Shown here one piece after another: positions 51,788-59,609 of a stretch of DNA of 64,000 bases. This stretch comes from Deltaproteobacteria bacterium. GTDB lineage: Bacteria; Desulfobacterota; Desulfomonilia; UBA1062. A program made the position numbers and the translations under genes. Within the stretch, counting starts at the first letter, position 1; the number at the start of each line of letters is the position of its first letter. The stretch covers positions 1 to 64,000 of the forward strand of contig JAGOOG010000002.1 in assembly GCA_017992605.1 (NCBI GenBank), written 5' to 3'. The notes under the pieces are model-generated. The model made no database searches. It was not told the DNA's origin and worked only from the letters and a program-made list of their open reading frames with translations.

Positions 51788-52231
51788 TTGGAGATCAACA
51801 CGCTCAGGTTCGGCACGTTAACGGTCCAGGAAGACAAGGTCATCACCTTCCCGCGGGGGATCCTCGGGTTCGCCAGGAACAAGCGCTATGTCCTGTTCCC
51901 GCACAGTGAGGGCTCGCCGTTCTTCTGGCTCCAGAGCGTGGAGGACGGAGGCCTGGCATTTGTGGTCATGAATCCTCAGCTCGTCAAGGCCGATTATTTC
52001 GTTGATGCGGACGAGAACGCCCTGAGCGAGCTCGAGGTGAAAAAGGAAGACAGCCTTGAAGTAGTCTGCATCGTCACCATCCCGCACAACGATCCCAAAC
52101 GCATGACCATCAATCTGCTGGGGCCCATCGTCATCAACACCCGGAACCAGTGCGCCGTCCAGCTCATCTGCGACAAGCCGAACTATTCACACCGCCATCC
52201 GCTGATCGGGGAGCAACCGACACAGCAGTGA
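51788..52231 (+). CDS. fliW: Flagellar assembly factor FliW
   Basis: A 147-residue FliW. Typical segments are FPRGILGFARNKRYVLFPH near the N terminus, SPFFWLQSVEDGGLAFVVMNP and VVCIVTIPHND, plus LLGPIVINTRNQCAVQLI. FliW binds flagellin and antagonises CsrA by an allosteric mechanism. It begins with TTG, with AGGGGGAACGG before it. No csrA gene follows, although the pair is often adjacent. Confidence 0.95.
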   Translation: MEINTLRFGTLTVQEDKVITFPRGILGFARNKRYVLFPHSEGSPFFWLQSVEDGGLAFVVMNPQLVKADYFVDADENALSELEVKKEDSLEVVCIVTIPHNDPKRMTINLLGPIVINTRNQCAVQLICDKPNYSHRHPLIGEQPTQQ

Positions 52232-52269
52232 CGGGAAGCGCCGGCATCATCACCGCTCACTGCTTCCCG
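52224..52269. terminator. Possible bidirectional hairpin between fliW and small membrane protein
   Basis: Two overlapping stems are possible: AGCAGTGA/TCACTGCT (52224-52231 and 52257-52264) or CGGGAAGC/GCTTCCCG (52232-52239 and 52262-52269). They cannot form together. Convergent genes end here, so a shared terminator is plausible, but there is no long T-run. Confidence 0.35.
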
Positions 52270-52565
52270 CTCTTCTTGTTCGCTTTCACCTCGTTCTTCA
52301 GGGCCTTTTTGAGGAGCTTCTGCTCATCCCTGGACATGACCTCTCCCGGAACCGCCCCTTGCCCGCTCACGGACTTCGTCTCTGCCGGCCCCTGCCTGAC
52401 CGACTGACCAGGCAGGGCGGGCCCTGGGGCATCCTCCTCCTTCTTCCTCTGGAACAGCGAGATCACCAGTTTACCGAGAAATTTCCCGAAAAAACCGATG
52501 AATCCGGCGAGAAAGACCAGCAACACCCATTTTAAAATTTCCGGTGCGCTCATCTGATCGAACAT
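52257..52565 (-). CDS. Small single-pass membrane protein
   Basis: A 102-residue protein with one N-terminal membrane helix (ILKWVLLVFLAGFIGFFGKFLG) followed by basic residues (QRKKEED), a proline- and glycine-rich spacer and a charged helical tail (RDEQKLLKKALKNEVKANKK). It is not recognised; the tail may face the cytoplasm. Either of two ATGs (52565 or 52553) may be used and neither has a good ribosome site. It converges on fliW. Confidence 0.65.
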   Translation of the reverse strand: MFDQMSAPEILKWVLLVFLAGFIGFFGKFLGKLVISLFQRKKEEDAPGPALPGQSVRQGPAETKSVSGQGAVPGEVMSRDEQKLLKKALKNEVKANKKSGKQ

Positions 52566-52649
52566 ACGGGTATTGTAATAGAGTCTGCCCGGTCATGCAA
52601 TGGCCGGCACGAACCGGCAAAACCCTGCCGTCAGGACCCCCCCTTTCCC

Positions 52650-53231
52650 TTGACTCGACTGCTCACCAGGCACTATACAGGACCCGTGGACAGTGCATAC
52701 CGGAACATACTTTCCTTCGTGGCACAGGGCACCAACAGCGGCAAGACCACCGTGCTCGAGAAGGTCATCGAAGAGCTCACCCGCAGAGGCAGGAAGGTAA
52801 CCGCTGTCAAGCACGGGCTCCACATGCACTACGCCGACAAACCGGGGAAGGACACCCAGCGGTTTGCCAGCAGGGGGGCAGGCAGGATCGTGCTCTTCGC
52901 CCCCGAAGGCATCCTCATGTACGAGAATGCACCACCCTCCCTCGACTACCTCTGCAGCGTGGCCGCCACAGGAGTGGATATCGTCCTCGTTGAAGGATTC
53001 AAGAGTGGCCCGTTCAAGAAGATCGAGGTCTTCAACGACACGATCTACGACAGGCCGCTCTGCCTTGAAAGTCCCTCAGAGGACTACATCGCCCTCGTCA
53101 GCAACGCGCCAATGGAGACGGGCATCCCGAATTTCCTCTTCCATGACATCGACGGCCTGTGCACCTTCATAGAGGAAAGCGCTGGTCTTTCCGGAACAAC
53201 GGCAAGGGGCACGGAGCACTTCGCGCCCTGA
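52650..53231 (+). CDS. mobB: Molybdopterin-guanine dinucleotide biosynthesis protein MobB
   Basis: A P-loop protein of about 180-193 residues. The Walker A loop is AQGTNSGKTTVLEKVIEEL, followed by GRKVTAVKHGLH, DTQRFASRGAGRIVLFAPEG and DIVLVEGFKSGPFKKIEV, all typical of MobB. It assists guanylylation of molybdopterin for molybdo- or tungsto-enzymes. The start is uncertain: TTG at 52650, or GTG at 52686 with AGGA close before it. Confidence 0.9.
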   Translation: MTRLLTRHYTGPVDSAYRNILSFVAQGTNSGKTTVLEKVIEELTRRGRKVTAVKHGLHMHYADKPGKDTQRFASRGAGRIVLFAPEGILMYENAPPSLDYLCSVAATGVDIVLVEGFKSGPFKKIEVFNDTIYDRPLCLESPSEDYIALVSNAPMETGIPNFLFHDIDGLCTFIEESAGLSGTTARGTEHFAP

Positions 53232-53297
53232 ATCCGGGCCGGTTCCCCGCAATCGTCACTTTCATACCGTATCGATCTATGCTAAAGGCACTGGTCT

Positions 53298-54452
53298 ATG
53301 CTCATCGTACGGCTCAAGCCCGGAAAAGAAGGGCCTCTTCTGCAGGGCCACCCGTGGGTCTATTCGGGTGCCGTGGACAAGGTCCAGGGCGAGCCGGAAA
53401 TGGAACGGCTCTGCAGGGTGCTCAATGCCCGCGGCCAGTTCGTCTGCCAGGGCATGTACAACCCGGTTTCGCAGCTTGCCGTGCGCGTGCTGACCATGGG
53501 CAAGGAGGTCATCGACAGGTCCTTCTTTCATTCGCGGATCAAACGGGCTGTTGCCCTGAGAAATGCCGTCATGCCCGGGGATACGACCTGCTGCAGGCTC
53601 ATCAATGCCGAGGGAGACCTTCTTCCCGGCCTGGTGGTGGACCGCTACAACGACATCCTCGTGATGCAGGTCATCACGCCAGGCGTGGATGACATCAAGG
53701 GCGATATCGTTGATTGCCTCCGTTCAGAGCTTCCGTCATGCGTCATATTCGAACGCTCCGATACCAGGACACGTTCCAACGAGGGATACCGCCCCGAGAC
53801 CGGACCTATCTACGGGACTTTCGAGACCGAGGACCTCAGGGTAAGAGAGCATGGGATCGAGTTCGCCGTAGACATCCTCACCGGCGACAAGACAGGCTTC
53901 TACCTGGAGCACCGGGATACCAGGCGGCGCATCATGGCCTATGCAGGTGGCCGGGACGTCCTGGACCTCTTCTCCTACACCGGCTCCTTCTCGGTCTGCG
54001 CGCTCAAGGCGGGGGCGTCGTCGGTGACGTCCATTGATTCTTCCGCCCCTGCCCAGGTTCAGCTCAAGCGAAACATGGAGTTGAACAGGATCAAGCCATT
54101 CACCTGGCGCCATCACAAGGACGATGCCGCGCGGTTCCTGGGCGACGACAAGGCCTTCTATGACTTGGTGCTCTGCGACGCACCGGCCTTCGGCAACGAG
54201 TACGAGGAGCACAGCAGAACCCTGCAGCTTGCCGTGGCCCGCGTCAAGCCCGGGGGCATCCTCTTCGCCCTGGCGCCGGTCACCAGTCAGTTCAACACCG
54301 GGGACCTGCTCAAGGCCATCCACCGTGCCGCCCATGGCAACTCGCGCACGGCCAAAGTTCTGGAGCCGCTCTCCCAGTCCGCAGACTTCCCCTTCCTGCC
54401 AGCCCACCCGCAGGGCATGCACCAGGCCGGGTTCATCGTGTACGTGGAGTAG
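53298..54452 (+). CDS. rlmI: RlmI-like 23S rRNA cytosine-5 methyltransferase
   Basis: A 384-residue class I SAM methyltransferase with an N-terminal PUA domain (LKPGKEGPLLQGHPWVYSGAV), an EEHD-like central region and the Rossmann motif VLDLFSYTGSFSVCALKAGA near residue 218. The catalytic segment YDLVLCDAPAFG holds the D-x-P motif. The family methylates cytosine in 23S rRNA (RlmI) or close relatives; which site is inference. It is convergent with the HIT gene, separated by a long inverted repeat. Confidence 0.88.
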   Translation: MLIVRLKPGKEGPLLQGHPWVYSGAVDKVQGEPEMERLCRVLNARGQFVCQGMYNPVSQLAVRVLTMGKEVIDRSFFHSRIKRAVALRNAVMPGDTTCCRLINAEGDLLPGLVVDRYNDILVMQVITPGVDDIKGDIVDCLRSELPSCVIFERSDTRTRSNEGYRPETGPIYGTFETEDLRVREHGIEFAVDILTGDKTGFYLEHRDTRRRIMAYAGGRDVLDLFSYTGSFSVCALKAGASSVTSIDSSAPAQVQLKRNMELNRIKPFTWRHHKDDAARFLGDDKAFYDLVLCDAPAFGNEYEEHSRTLQLAVARVKPGGILFALAPVTSQFNTGDLLKAIHRAAHGNSRTAKVLEPLSQSADFPFLPAHPQGMHQAGFIVYVE

Positions 54453-54487
54453 TTTGCCGTCAGACTGTCCATAAGGAAAAACCTTAG

Positions 54488-54560
54488 CCTGCCCAATCCG
54501 TGCATCTCGCTCGCACCCATACTATACTGTGTCATGAGCGAGATGCATGGATTGGGCAGG
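54488..54560. repeat. Long inverted repeat between convergent genes
   Basis: The arms at 54488-54512 and 54536-54560 are 25 bp with one mismatch and a 23-bp spacer. Weaker complementarity continues outward for another 13 bp or so on each side. It could be a bidirectional terminator for rlmI and HIT, or a small palindromic mobile repeat. No T-run is present. Confidence 0.75.
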
Positions 54561-54596
54561 CCAGGATTTCTCCCGACCATTGTTCCTCAGTGCCCC

Positions 54597-54932
54597 TCAC
54601 CCCATCCTGCTCTCGAGCAGCCTCCCGCCGAGTACGTGCAGGTGCAGGTGCATGACGATCTGGGTACCGTCAGGCCCGCAGTTCACCGTTATGCGGTAGC
54701 CCGATGTGTCGATGCCCCTGGTCCTGGCGATCTCCTGTACCGCCTTGAGCATCGCGAACCAGATATCCCTGTCGTCGAGGTCATTGAGCGTTGAATAGTG
54801 CCTCTTCGGCACCACGACCACATGCACCGGGGCCAGAGGCTGGATGTCGTTGAAGGCGTAGACGAGATCATCCTCGTAGATCTTGGTGGAAGGAATGTCG
54901 CCTGCGACGATCTTGCAGAAGATACAGTCCAT
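54597..54932 (-). CDS. HIT family nucleotide-binding protein
   Basis: A 111-residue histidine-triad protein. The N-terminal CIFCKIVAGDIPS zinc/start motif and the active-site HLHLHVLGG (His-x-His-x-His) near the C terminus are diagnostic of the HinT branch, which hydrolyses nucleoside phosphoramidates. The start at 54932 has GGGGGATCAC before it; a longer frame upstream is out of family. It is the last gene of the minus-strand operon. Confidence 0.94.
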   Translation of the reverse strand: MDCIFCKIVAGDIPSTKIYEDDLVYAFNDIQPLAPVHVVVVPKRHYSTLNDLDDRDIWFAMLKAVQEIARTRGIDTSGYRITVNCGPDGTQIVMHLHLHVLGGRLLESRMG

Positions 54933-54993
54933 GTGATCCCCCCCTGTTCTCTTGGAGTGTCTTGTTTCGATCAGGGTTTCTTCCCTGTCCATA

Positions 54994-55722
54994 TCACGAT
55001 TCCGACTCCTGGGACAGTCGGACGGCCTCGCGTACGTCCACTCGGCCCTCGTAGACGGCCTTGCCCACGATGGCACCGAAAAGCCCCTTGACCGCCAGCA
55101 GGGCACGGATGTCATCCATGCAACTCACTCCGCCGGAAGCCACAACCGGCGTCTTCACCTCTCTGGTGAGTGCTGCGGTGGCCTCGATGTTGGGGCCGGT
55201 GAGCATACCGTCCCGGGAGATATCGGTGTACACGATGAAGGCGGGGTTGCATCGTTCGTAGAAATGAGCAAGCTCGAAGGCTGTCTGTTCCGTGACCTCT
55301 TTCCATCCCTGCACCGCCACCTTGCCGTGAAGGGCGTCGATCCCGATTCCCACACGCCCCGGGAACGCCTCCAGGATGGCCGCCGCTGTGTCCGGATCCC
55401 GGGCCGTCACGGTGCCCAGAATGACGGAACTCACGCCGAGGTCGAAGGCCCGGGAGGCATCCTCCGCGGTGCGGATCCCGCCTCCCAGCTCCACCTCCAC
55501 CTCCACCGCGGAGCAGATTGCCGCGATGGCCTGCACGTTCATGCCCTTACCCGCGACTGAACCGTCCAGGTCCACCACGTGAATGCGGCCTGCACCGGCA
55601 TCCTGAAAGGACCTGGCCATATCGGCAGGGTTCGAGCTGTATACCGTCACCTCGTCGAACCTGCCTTTCTTCAGCCTGACCACCCGCCCCTCGTGCAGAT
55701 CGATGGCCGGAATGATGATCAT
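54994..55722 (-). CDS. hisA: HisA phosphoribosylformimino-5-aminoimidazole carboxamide ribotide isomerase
   Basis: A 242-residue (beta/alpha)8 isomerase of histidine biosynthesis. MIIIPAIDLHEGRVVRL opens with the catalytic Asp, VDLDGSVAG and VELGGGIRT follow, and the second half has YTDISRDGMLTGPN with the second catalytic Asp. GGAGGTGCTGGC precedes the ATG, which overlaps the stop of the upstream small gene. The step is the Amadori-type isomerisation after HisI/E. Confidence 0.97.
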   Translation of the reverse strand: MIIIPAIDLHEGRVVRLKKGRFDEVTVYSSNPADMARSFQDAGAGRIHVVDLDGSVAGKGMNVQAIAAICSAVEVEVELGGGIRTAEDASRAFDLGVSSVILGTVTARDPDTAAAILEAFPGRVGIGIDALHGKVAVQGWKEVTEQTAFELAHFYERCNPAFIVYTDISRDGMLTGPNIEATAALTREVKTPVVASGGVSCMDDIRALLAVKGLFGAIVGKAVYEGRVDVREAVRLSQESES

Positions 55723-55976
55723 GCCAGCACCTCCACGTAGGTCCTCACCCACCAGCTCTTGAAAAGGGTAGAGTATCTCAAGAGGTACACGTTCCTATCC
55801 GAAGCTTCGACCTTGTAGTACTCGTCGGGGAAAAAGCTCGGGTCCTGGTAGGCCTCGCTCCAGCGCTCGAGGACGGCCTCGATCTCGAGGCCCCTGCCTT
55901 CGAACTCGAACCAGACCGGCTGCCCGGGGTGTCTGCTGCTGTCGAAGGTCTTCACCCGGGTGTGCCGGAATCTCAT
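55719..55976 (-). CDS. Small 85-residue protein coupled between hisB and hisA
   Basis: Translation starts inside the hisB stop (ATGA overlap) and ends inside the hisA start, so it is coupled to both. The product has alternating strands and aromatic residues (PVWFEFEGRGLEIEAV, YYKVEASDRNVYLLRY, WWVRTYVEV). It resembles the DUF6504 type by the order of aromatic and Arg residues, but this is a loose visual match. A role in histidine synthesis is not shown. The longer open frame in this phase is a shadow of hisB. Confidence 0.72.
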   Translation of the reverse strand: MRFRHTRVKTFDSSRHPGQPVWFEFEGRGLEIEAVLERWSEAYQDPSFFPDEYYKVEASDRNVYLLRYSTLFKSWWVRTYVEVLA

Positions 55977-56551
55977 AGGTGGGCTTTGGTGGATGGGATA
56001 TCGGTCCCGGTCACGGCCACTGCCTCTTTCAGCGCGCGGGCAAAGGCCTTGAAGCACGCCTCTGCCAGGTGGTGGCCGTTTCCCGAGGCATAGACGGTCA
56101 TGTGCATGGTGATGCCCGCGTTGAAGGCCAGGGCCCGGAAGAACTCGGGGACCAGCTCCAGATCGAGATCTCCGGCCTTTCCATGAAAGACCTCCCCGCC
56201 GTGGACGATGAAGAAGGGCCTGCCCGATAGGTCTATGCACGCCTCCACCAAGGCCTCGTCCATGGGCACCTTGGCCAGTCCGTACCGGGTGATGCCGCGC
56301 TTCTCTCCCAGGGCACCCTTGATGGCCTTGCCCAGTACGATGCCGATATCCTCGACGGTGTGGTGCAGGTCCACGTGCACGTCCCCGGCAGCGTCTATCC
56401 TGAGGCCGAGCCCCGCGTGCTTTGCCAGGGCATCGAGCATGTGGGTGAGGAATCCAGACGGGATGTTCAGGACGAACTCTCCGCCCTCGAGGCAGATGCT
56501 CACCGAGATCTGGGTCTCCTTGGTCTTCCGGGTAATCGTGGCCTCTCTCAT
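55973..56551 (-). CDS. hisB: HisB imidazoleglycerol-phosphate dehydratase
   Basis: A 192-residue monofunctional IGPD. Manganese ligands lie in the two repeats: HHTVEDIGIVLG and GNGHHLAEACFKAFARAL; FLTHMLDALAKH is the first His motif. No phosphatase domain is fused, as usual outside enterobacteria. It overlaps alaS by ATGA and the downstream small gene in the same way. Confidence 0.97.
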   Translation of the reverse strand: MREATITRKTKETQISVSICLEGGEFVLNIPSGFLTHMLDALAKHAGLGLRIDAAGDVHVDLHHTVEDIGIVLGKAIKGALGEKRGITRYGLAKVPMDEALVEACIDLSGRPFFIVHGGEVFHGKAGDLDLELVPEFFRALAFNAGITMHMTVYASGNGHHLAEACFKAFARALKEAVAVTGTDIPSTKAHL

Positions 56552-59196
56552 TGGCGAACCCCCGTGGATTCCTTGACTATCTGAATGACGGTATCGATCG
56601 AGCCTGCATCGGCGCCGCCCTGGGCAAACAGCGCCTTGCCGCCACCCCGGCCGCCGACTTCATCCATGGCCTTCTTCATGATCTTGCCGGCATCATAGGT
56701 CTTCGCGGCATCGGCGGTCGCCATGGTCATGAAGGTGGCCTTCTCGTCGCTGGGCGTATAGAGGAACACGATCCCGGACTTGATGCGCTCCTTCAGCCGG
56801 TCCCCGACCTCGCGCATCTGGGCGATATCAGCGTTCTCCACCTTCTTGACGATTATCTTGAACGGACCAGACGTATACTCCTTCTCGTCCTCGTCGGCCC
56901 CCGCCCCGGTGGCGAGCCTGATATGGAGATCCCTGATGGCGTTCTCCTGCTCCCTGACCCGAGCCTGAAGGCCGGCGACGCGATCTCCGATCTCTGCGGG
57001 CGCACACTTGAGCCGGTCAGCCAGACCCGTGACGAGTCTGGACAGAGACCTGAGGTGCTCCAGGGACCTGACCCCCGCGATGGCCTCGATCCTGCGCAGC
57101 CCGGCAGACACGCTCGATTCCGAGACGACCTTCACCAGGCCGATCTGGCCGGTGGAGGAGCAGTGGGTGCCGCCGCAGAGTTCCATGGACACGTCTCCCA
57201 TGGACACCACCCGCACGTCGTCTGCATACTTTTCGGTGAAGAGCGCCATGGCGCCCCGCCCCATGGCCTCCTCCTTGGACAGGATCTCGGTCCTGACAGG
57301 CAGGTTTTCCAGCACGAACTGGTTCACGATGGCCTCGATCCTGTCGAGTTCCTCGGCAGACACCGCTGCGAAATGGGTGAAGTCGAACCTGAGCCTGGCC
57401 TCGTTGACCAGGGACCCCGACTGGTGCACATGGTCGCCCAAAACGTCCCGTAATGCCCGCTGGAGCAGGTGCGTGGCGCTGTGGTGGCGCATGATGCTCT
57501 TGCGCCTGCCTGCATCGACCACCAGTTTCACTGCATCTCCCGTGGCCAGACTTCCCGAGAGGATCCGCACGCGGTGTACGATCACGTCGTGTTCCGTCCT
57601 GGTGGTGTCGAGAACCTCCGCCTTGCCCTGGGCCGAGAAAATGGTCCCGGTATCGCCTACCTGGCCGCCCGATTCCCCGTAGAAGGCTGTCACATCGGTG
57701 ACGACGAGGACCTCCTGCCCTTCCAGGGCCACATCGACGGCCTCGAGCTTTCCGTCCTCGTCCCTGACCTGCATCTCGAGGACATTCGCGTCGGTCTCCG
57801 TGGTATCGTAACCCACAAACCTGACATTGGCCGCTGAGGATCCCCAGGATCCCTGCCCGGCGGCAGAAGCGCCGAAGGCAGACGCACCCCTGGCCTTTTC
57901 CCGCTGCAGCTCCATGTGGGCCTCGAACCCTTCCGTGTCGATACCGAAGCCTGCCTTGCGGGCGATGTCCTCGGTGAGGTCCACCGGAAATCCGAAGGTG
58001 TCGTAGAGGACGAAGACGTCCTGGCCCGTCATGAGGGACCGGCCCTGCGCCTTCAAGCCGGCGAGGATCTCGTCGAGGAGGCTCAGACCACGATCCAGCG
58101 TCTTGAGGAATCGGTCCTCCTCGTTGGCAATGACCTTGTCGATGAAGTCCCTCCTGGCCACCAGGTCGGGATACACATCCCCCATTTCGCTGATCACCTT
58201 CATGGCAACCTTGTGGAGGAAGGCGTTATCCATGCCCAGGAGTTTACCGTGGCGGGCGGCCCTGCGGATGATGCGCCTGAGCACATAGCCGCGCCCTTCA
58301 TTGGACGGCAGGACACCGTCCCCCACCAGGAACGCGCCCGCCCGGGCATGGTCAGCGATGACGCGGATGGAAACGTCCATGTCGCCGTCGGCCCCGTACC
58401 CCTTGCCTGCCAGATCCCCGATATACCTGATCAGCGGCTGGAACAGGTCGGTATCGTAGTTGCTGGTGACGCCCTGGAGCACGGCGGTTATGCGCTCCAG
58501 GCCCATACCTGTATCGATGTTGGGGGCCGGAAGCGGGGTCAGGGTGCCGGCCGAGTCGCGGTTGAACTGCATGAACACGAGGTTCCAGATCTCCAGGTAC
58601 CGGTCGCAGTCACACTCGCCCGCCCTGCATTCAGGCCTGCCGCACCCCACGGTCGGGCCCTGGTCGAGGATGATCTCCGAGCACGGTCCACAGGGCCCGG
58701 TGTCCCCCATGGCCCAGAAATTGTCCTTGTCTCCGAGCCTGAGGATGCGGTCTGTGCTGACCCCGACCTGCTTGTTCCAGATCTCGTAGGCCTCGTCGTC
58801 GGTATGGTGGACGCTCACATACAGCCGGGACGGATCGATACCCATCCGCTTCACCAGGAGGTCCCAGGCATATTCGATTGCCCCCTGCTTGAAGTAGTCG
58901 CCGAAGGAGAAGTTGCCGAGCATCTCGAAAAAAGTGTGGTGTCGGGCGGTCCTTCCGACGTTCTCCAGGTCGTTGTGCTTGCCGCCTGCCCTGACGCACT
59001 TCTGGGAGGTCGTGGCCCTGGTGTACGGCCTCTTCTCGGTTCCCAGAAAGGTCGACTTGAACTGCACCATGCCCGCATTGGTGAAGAGCAGGGTGGGGTC
59101 GTCGCCCGGCACCAGCGAGGAACTAGCGACCCTGGCGTGTCCCTTTTCCTGGAAATACTCCAAAAACATGCTGCGAATCTCAGAACCCTTCTTCAT
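56548..59196 (-). CDS. alaS: Alanyl-tRNA synthetase
   Basis: An 882-residue full-length AlaRS. The class II catalytic domain begins with MKKGSEIRSMFLEYFQEKGH; DDPTLLFTNAGMVQFK is the motif 2 region. The editing domain shows HHSATHLLQRAL (zinc ligands) and MELCGGTHCSSTG. A C-terminal helical/DHHA1 domain (GRGGGKALFAQGG) ends the protein. The start overlaps the recX stop (ATGA). It is thus in one operon with recA, pilT and recX, unusual for an essential synthetase. Confidence 0.98.
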   Translation of the reverse strand: MKKGSEIRSMFLEYFQEKGHARVASSSLVPGDDPTLLFTNAGMVQFKSTFLGTEKRPYTRATTSQKCVRAGGKHNDLENVGRTARHHTFFEMLGNFSFGDYFKQGAIEYAWDLLVKRMGIDPSRLYVSVHHTDDEAYEIWNKQVGVSTDRILRLGDKDNFWAMGDTGPCGPCSEIILDQGPTVGCGRPECRAGECDCDRYLEIWNLVFMQFNRDSAGTLTPLPAPNIDTGMGLERITAVLQGVTSNYDTDLFQPLIRYIGDLAGKGYGADGDMDVSIRVIADHARAGAFLVGDGVLPSNEGRGYVLRRIIRRAARHGKLLGMDNAFLHKVAMKVISEMGDVYPDLVARRDFIDKVIANEEDRFLKTLDRGLSLLDEILAGLKAQGRSLMTGQDVFVLYDTFGFPVDLTEDIARKAGFGIDTEGFEAHMELQREKARGASAFGASAAGQGSWGSSAANVRFVGYDTTETDANVLEMQVRDEDGKLEAVDVALEGQEVLVVTDVTAFYGESGGQVGDTGTIFSAQGKAEVLDTTRTEHDVIVHRVRILSGSLATGDAVKLVVDAGRRKSIMRHHSATHLLQRALRDVLGDHVHQSGSLVNEARLRFDFTHFAAVSAEELDRIEAIVNQFVLENLPVRTEILSKEEAMGRGAMALFTEKYADDVRVVSMGDVSMELCGGTHCSSTGQIGLVKVVSESSVSAGLRRIEAIAGVRSLEHLRSLSRLVTGLADRLKCAPAEIGDRVAGLQARVREQENAIRDLHIRLATGAGADEDEKEYTSGPFKIIVKKVENADIAQMREVGDRLKERIKSGIVFLYTPSDEKATFMTMATADAAKTYDAGKIMKKAMDEVGGRGGGKALFAQGGADAGSIDTVIQIVKESTGVRQ

Positions 59197-59605
59197 GTTT
59201 CCACTCCGCCCGTGATATCCAAGATGAGATCGATGGGGAACCCCCTACCTGCGAGGAACCGGACCAGCTTCACCCGGGGCAGGGTATCCCTCTTCTCGAC
59301 CAAGTTCTTCAGCCTCGCTCGCTCGCTTAGCTCTACCGGCAAGGCGGCCAGGGCGTCAAGGACCGTTTTTTCAGGCAGCCCGAGCCCTTCGAGAAAAACC
59401 CTGATGGCGTAATCCCCGTATCCCCTCTCGGCCATGAGCACGGCACGGCGCTTTGCATACCCGGCATCGTCAAGGTACCCGAGCTCGCCGATCCTGGCCA
59501 TGGCGGCCTCGATCACCTCGCAGGAGGCACCCCTGCGCTCGAGTTTTTTTTTAGCTCGAAGGAAGACACGGCCCTGCGGGAGATGACCCCCAGCGCATAG
59601 CGCAC
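59193..59605 (-). CDS. recX: RecX regulatory protein, reading frame broken at an A9 run
   Basis: The downstream frame (from 59516) is RecX-like: IGELGYLDDAGYAKRRAV, then ERGYGDYAIRVFLEGLG and VKLVRFLAGRGFPID. Its usual N-terminal domain is present just upstream but in another frame (VRYALGVISRRAVSSFELK), and the two are joined at nine A residues on the coding strand (59544-59552). One extra base there would restore a normal RecX from a GTG near 59605. This could be a sequencing or assembly error, a real mutation, or slippage on the A run. RecX inhibits RecA filaments. It lies between pilT and alaS, and overlaps the alaS start. Confidence 0.8.
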
Positions 59606-59609
59606 GGCA

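Noticed and set aside
55977-56240. N-terminal extension of the small gene between hisB and hisA
   Set aside because: The extra 88 codons are low-complexity Arg/Gly-rich sequence within hisB; the start at 55976 overlapping the hisB stop is more credible.
57916-59412. 498-codon plus-strand frame opposite alaS
   Set aside because: Antisense of a certain gene, no motif.
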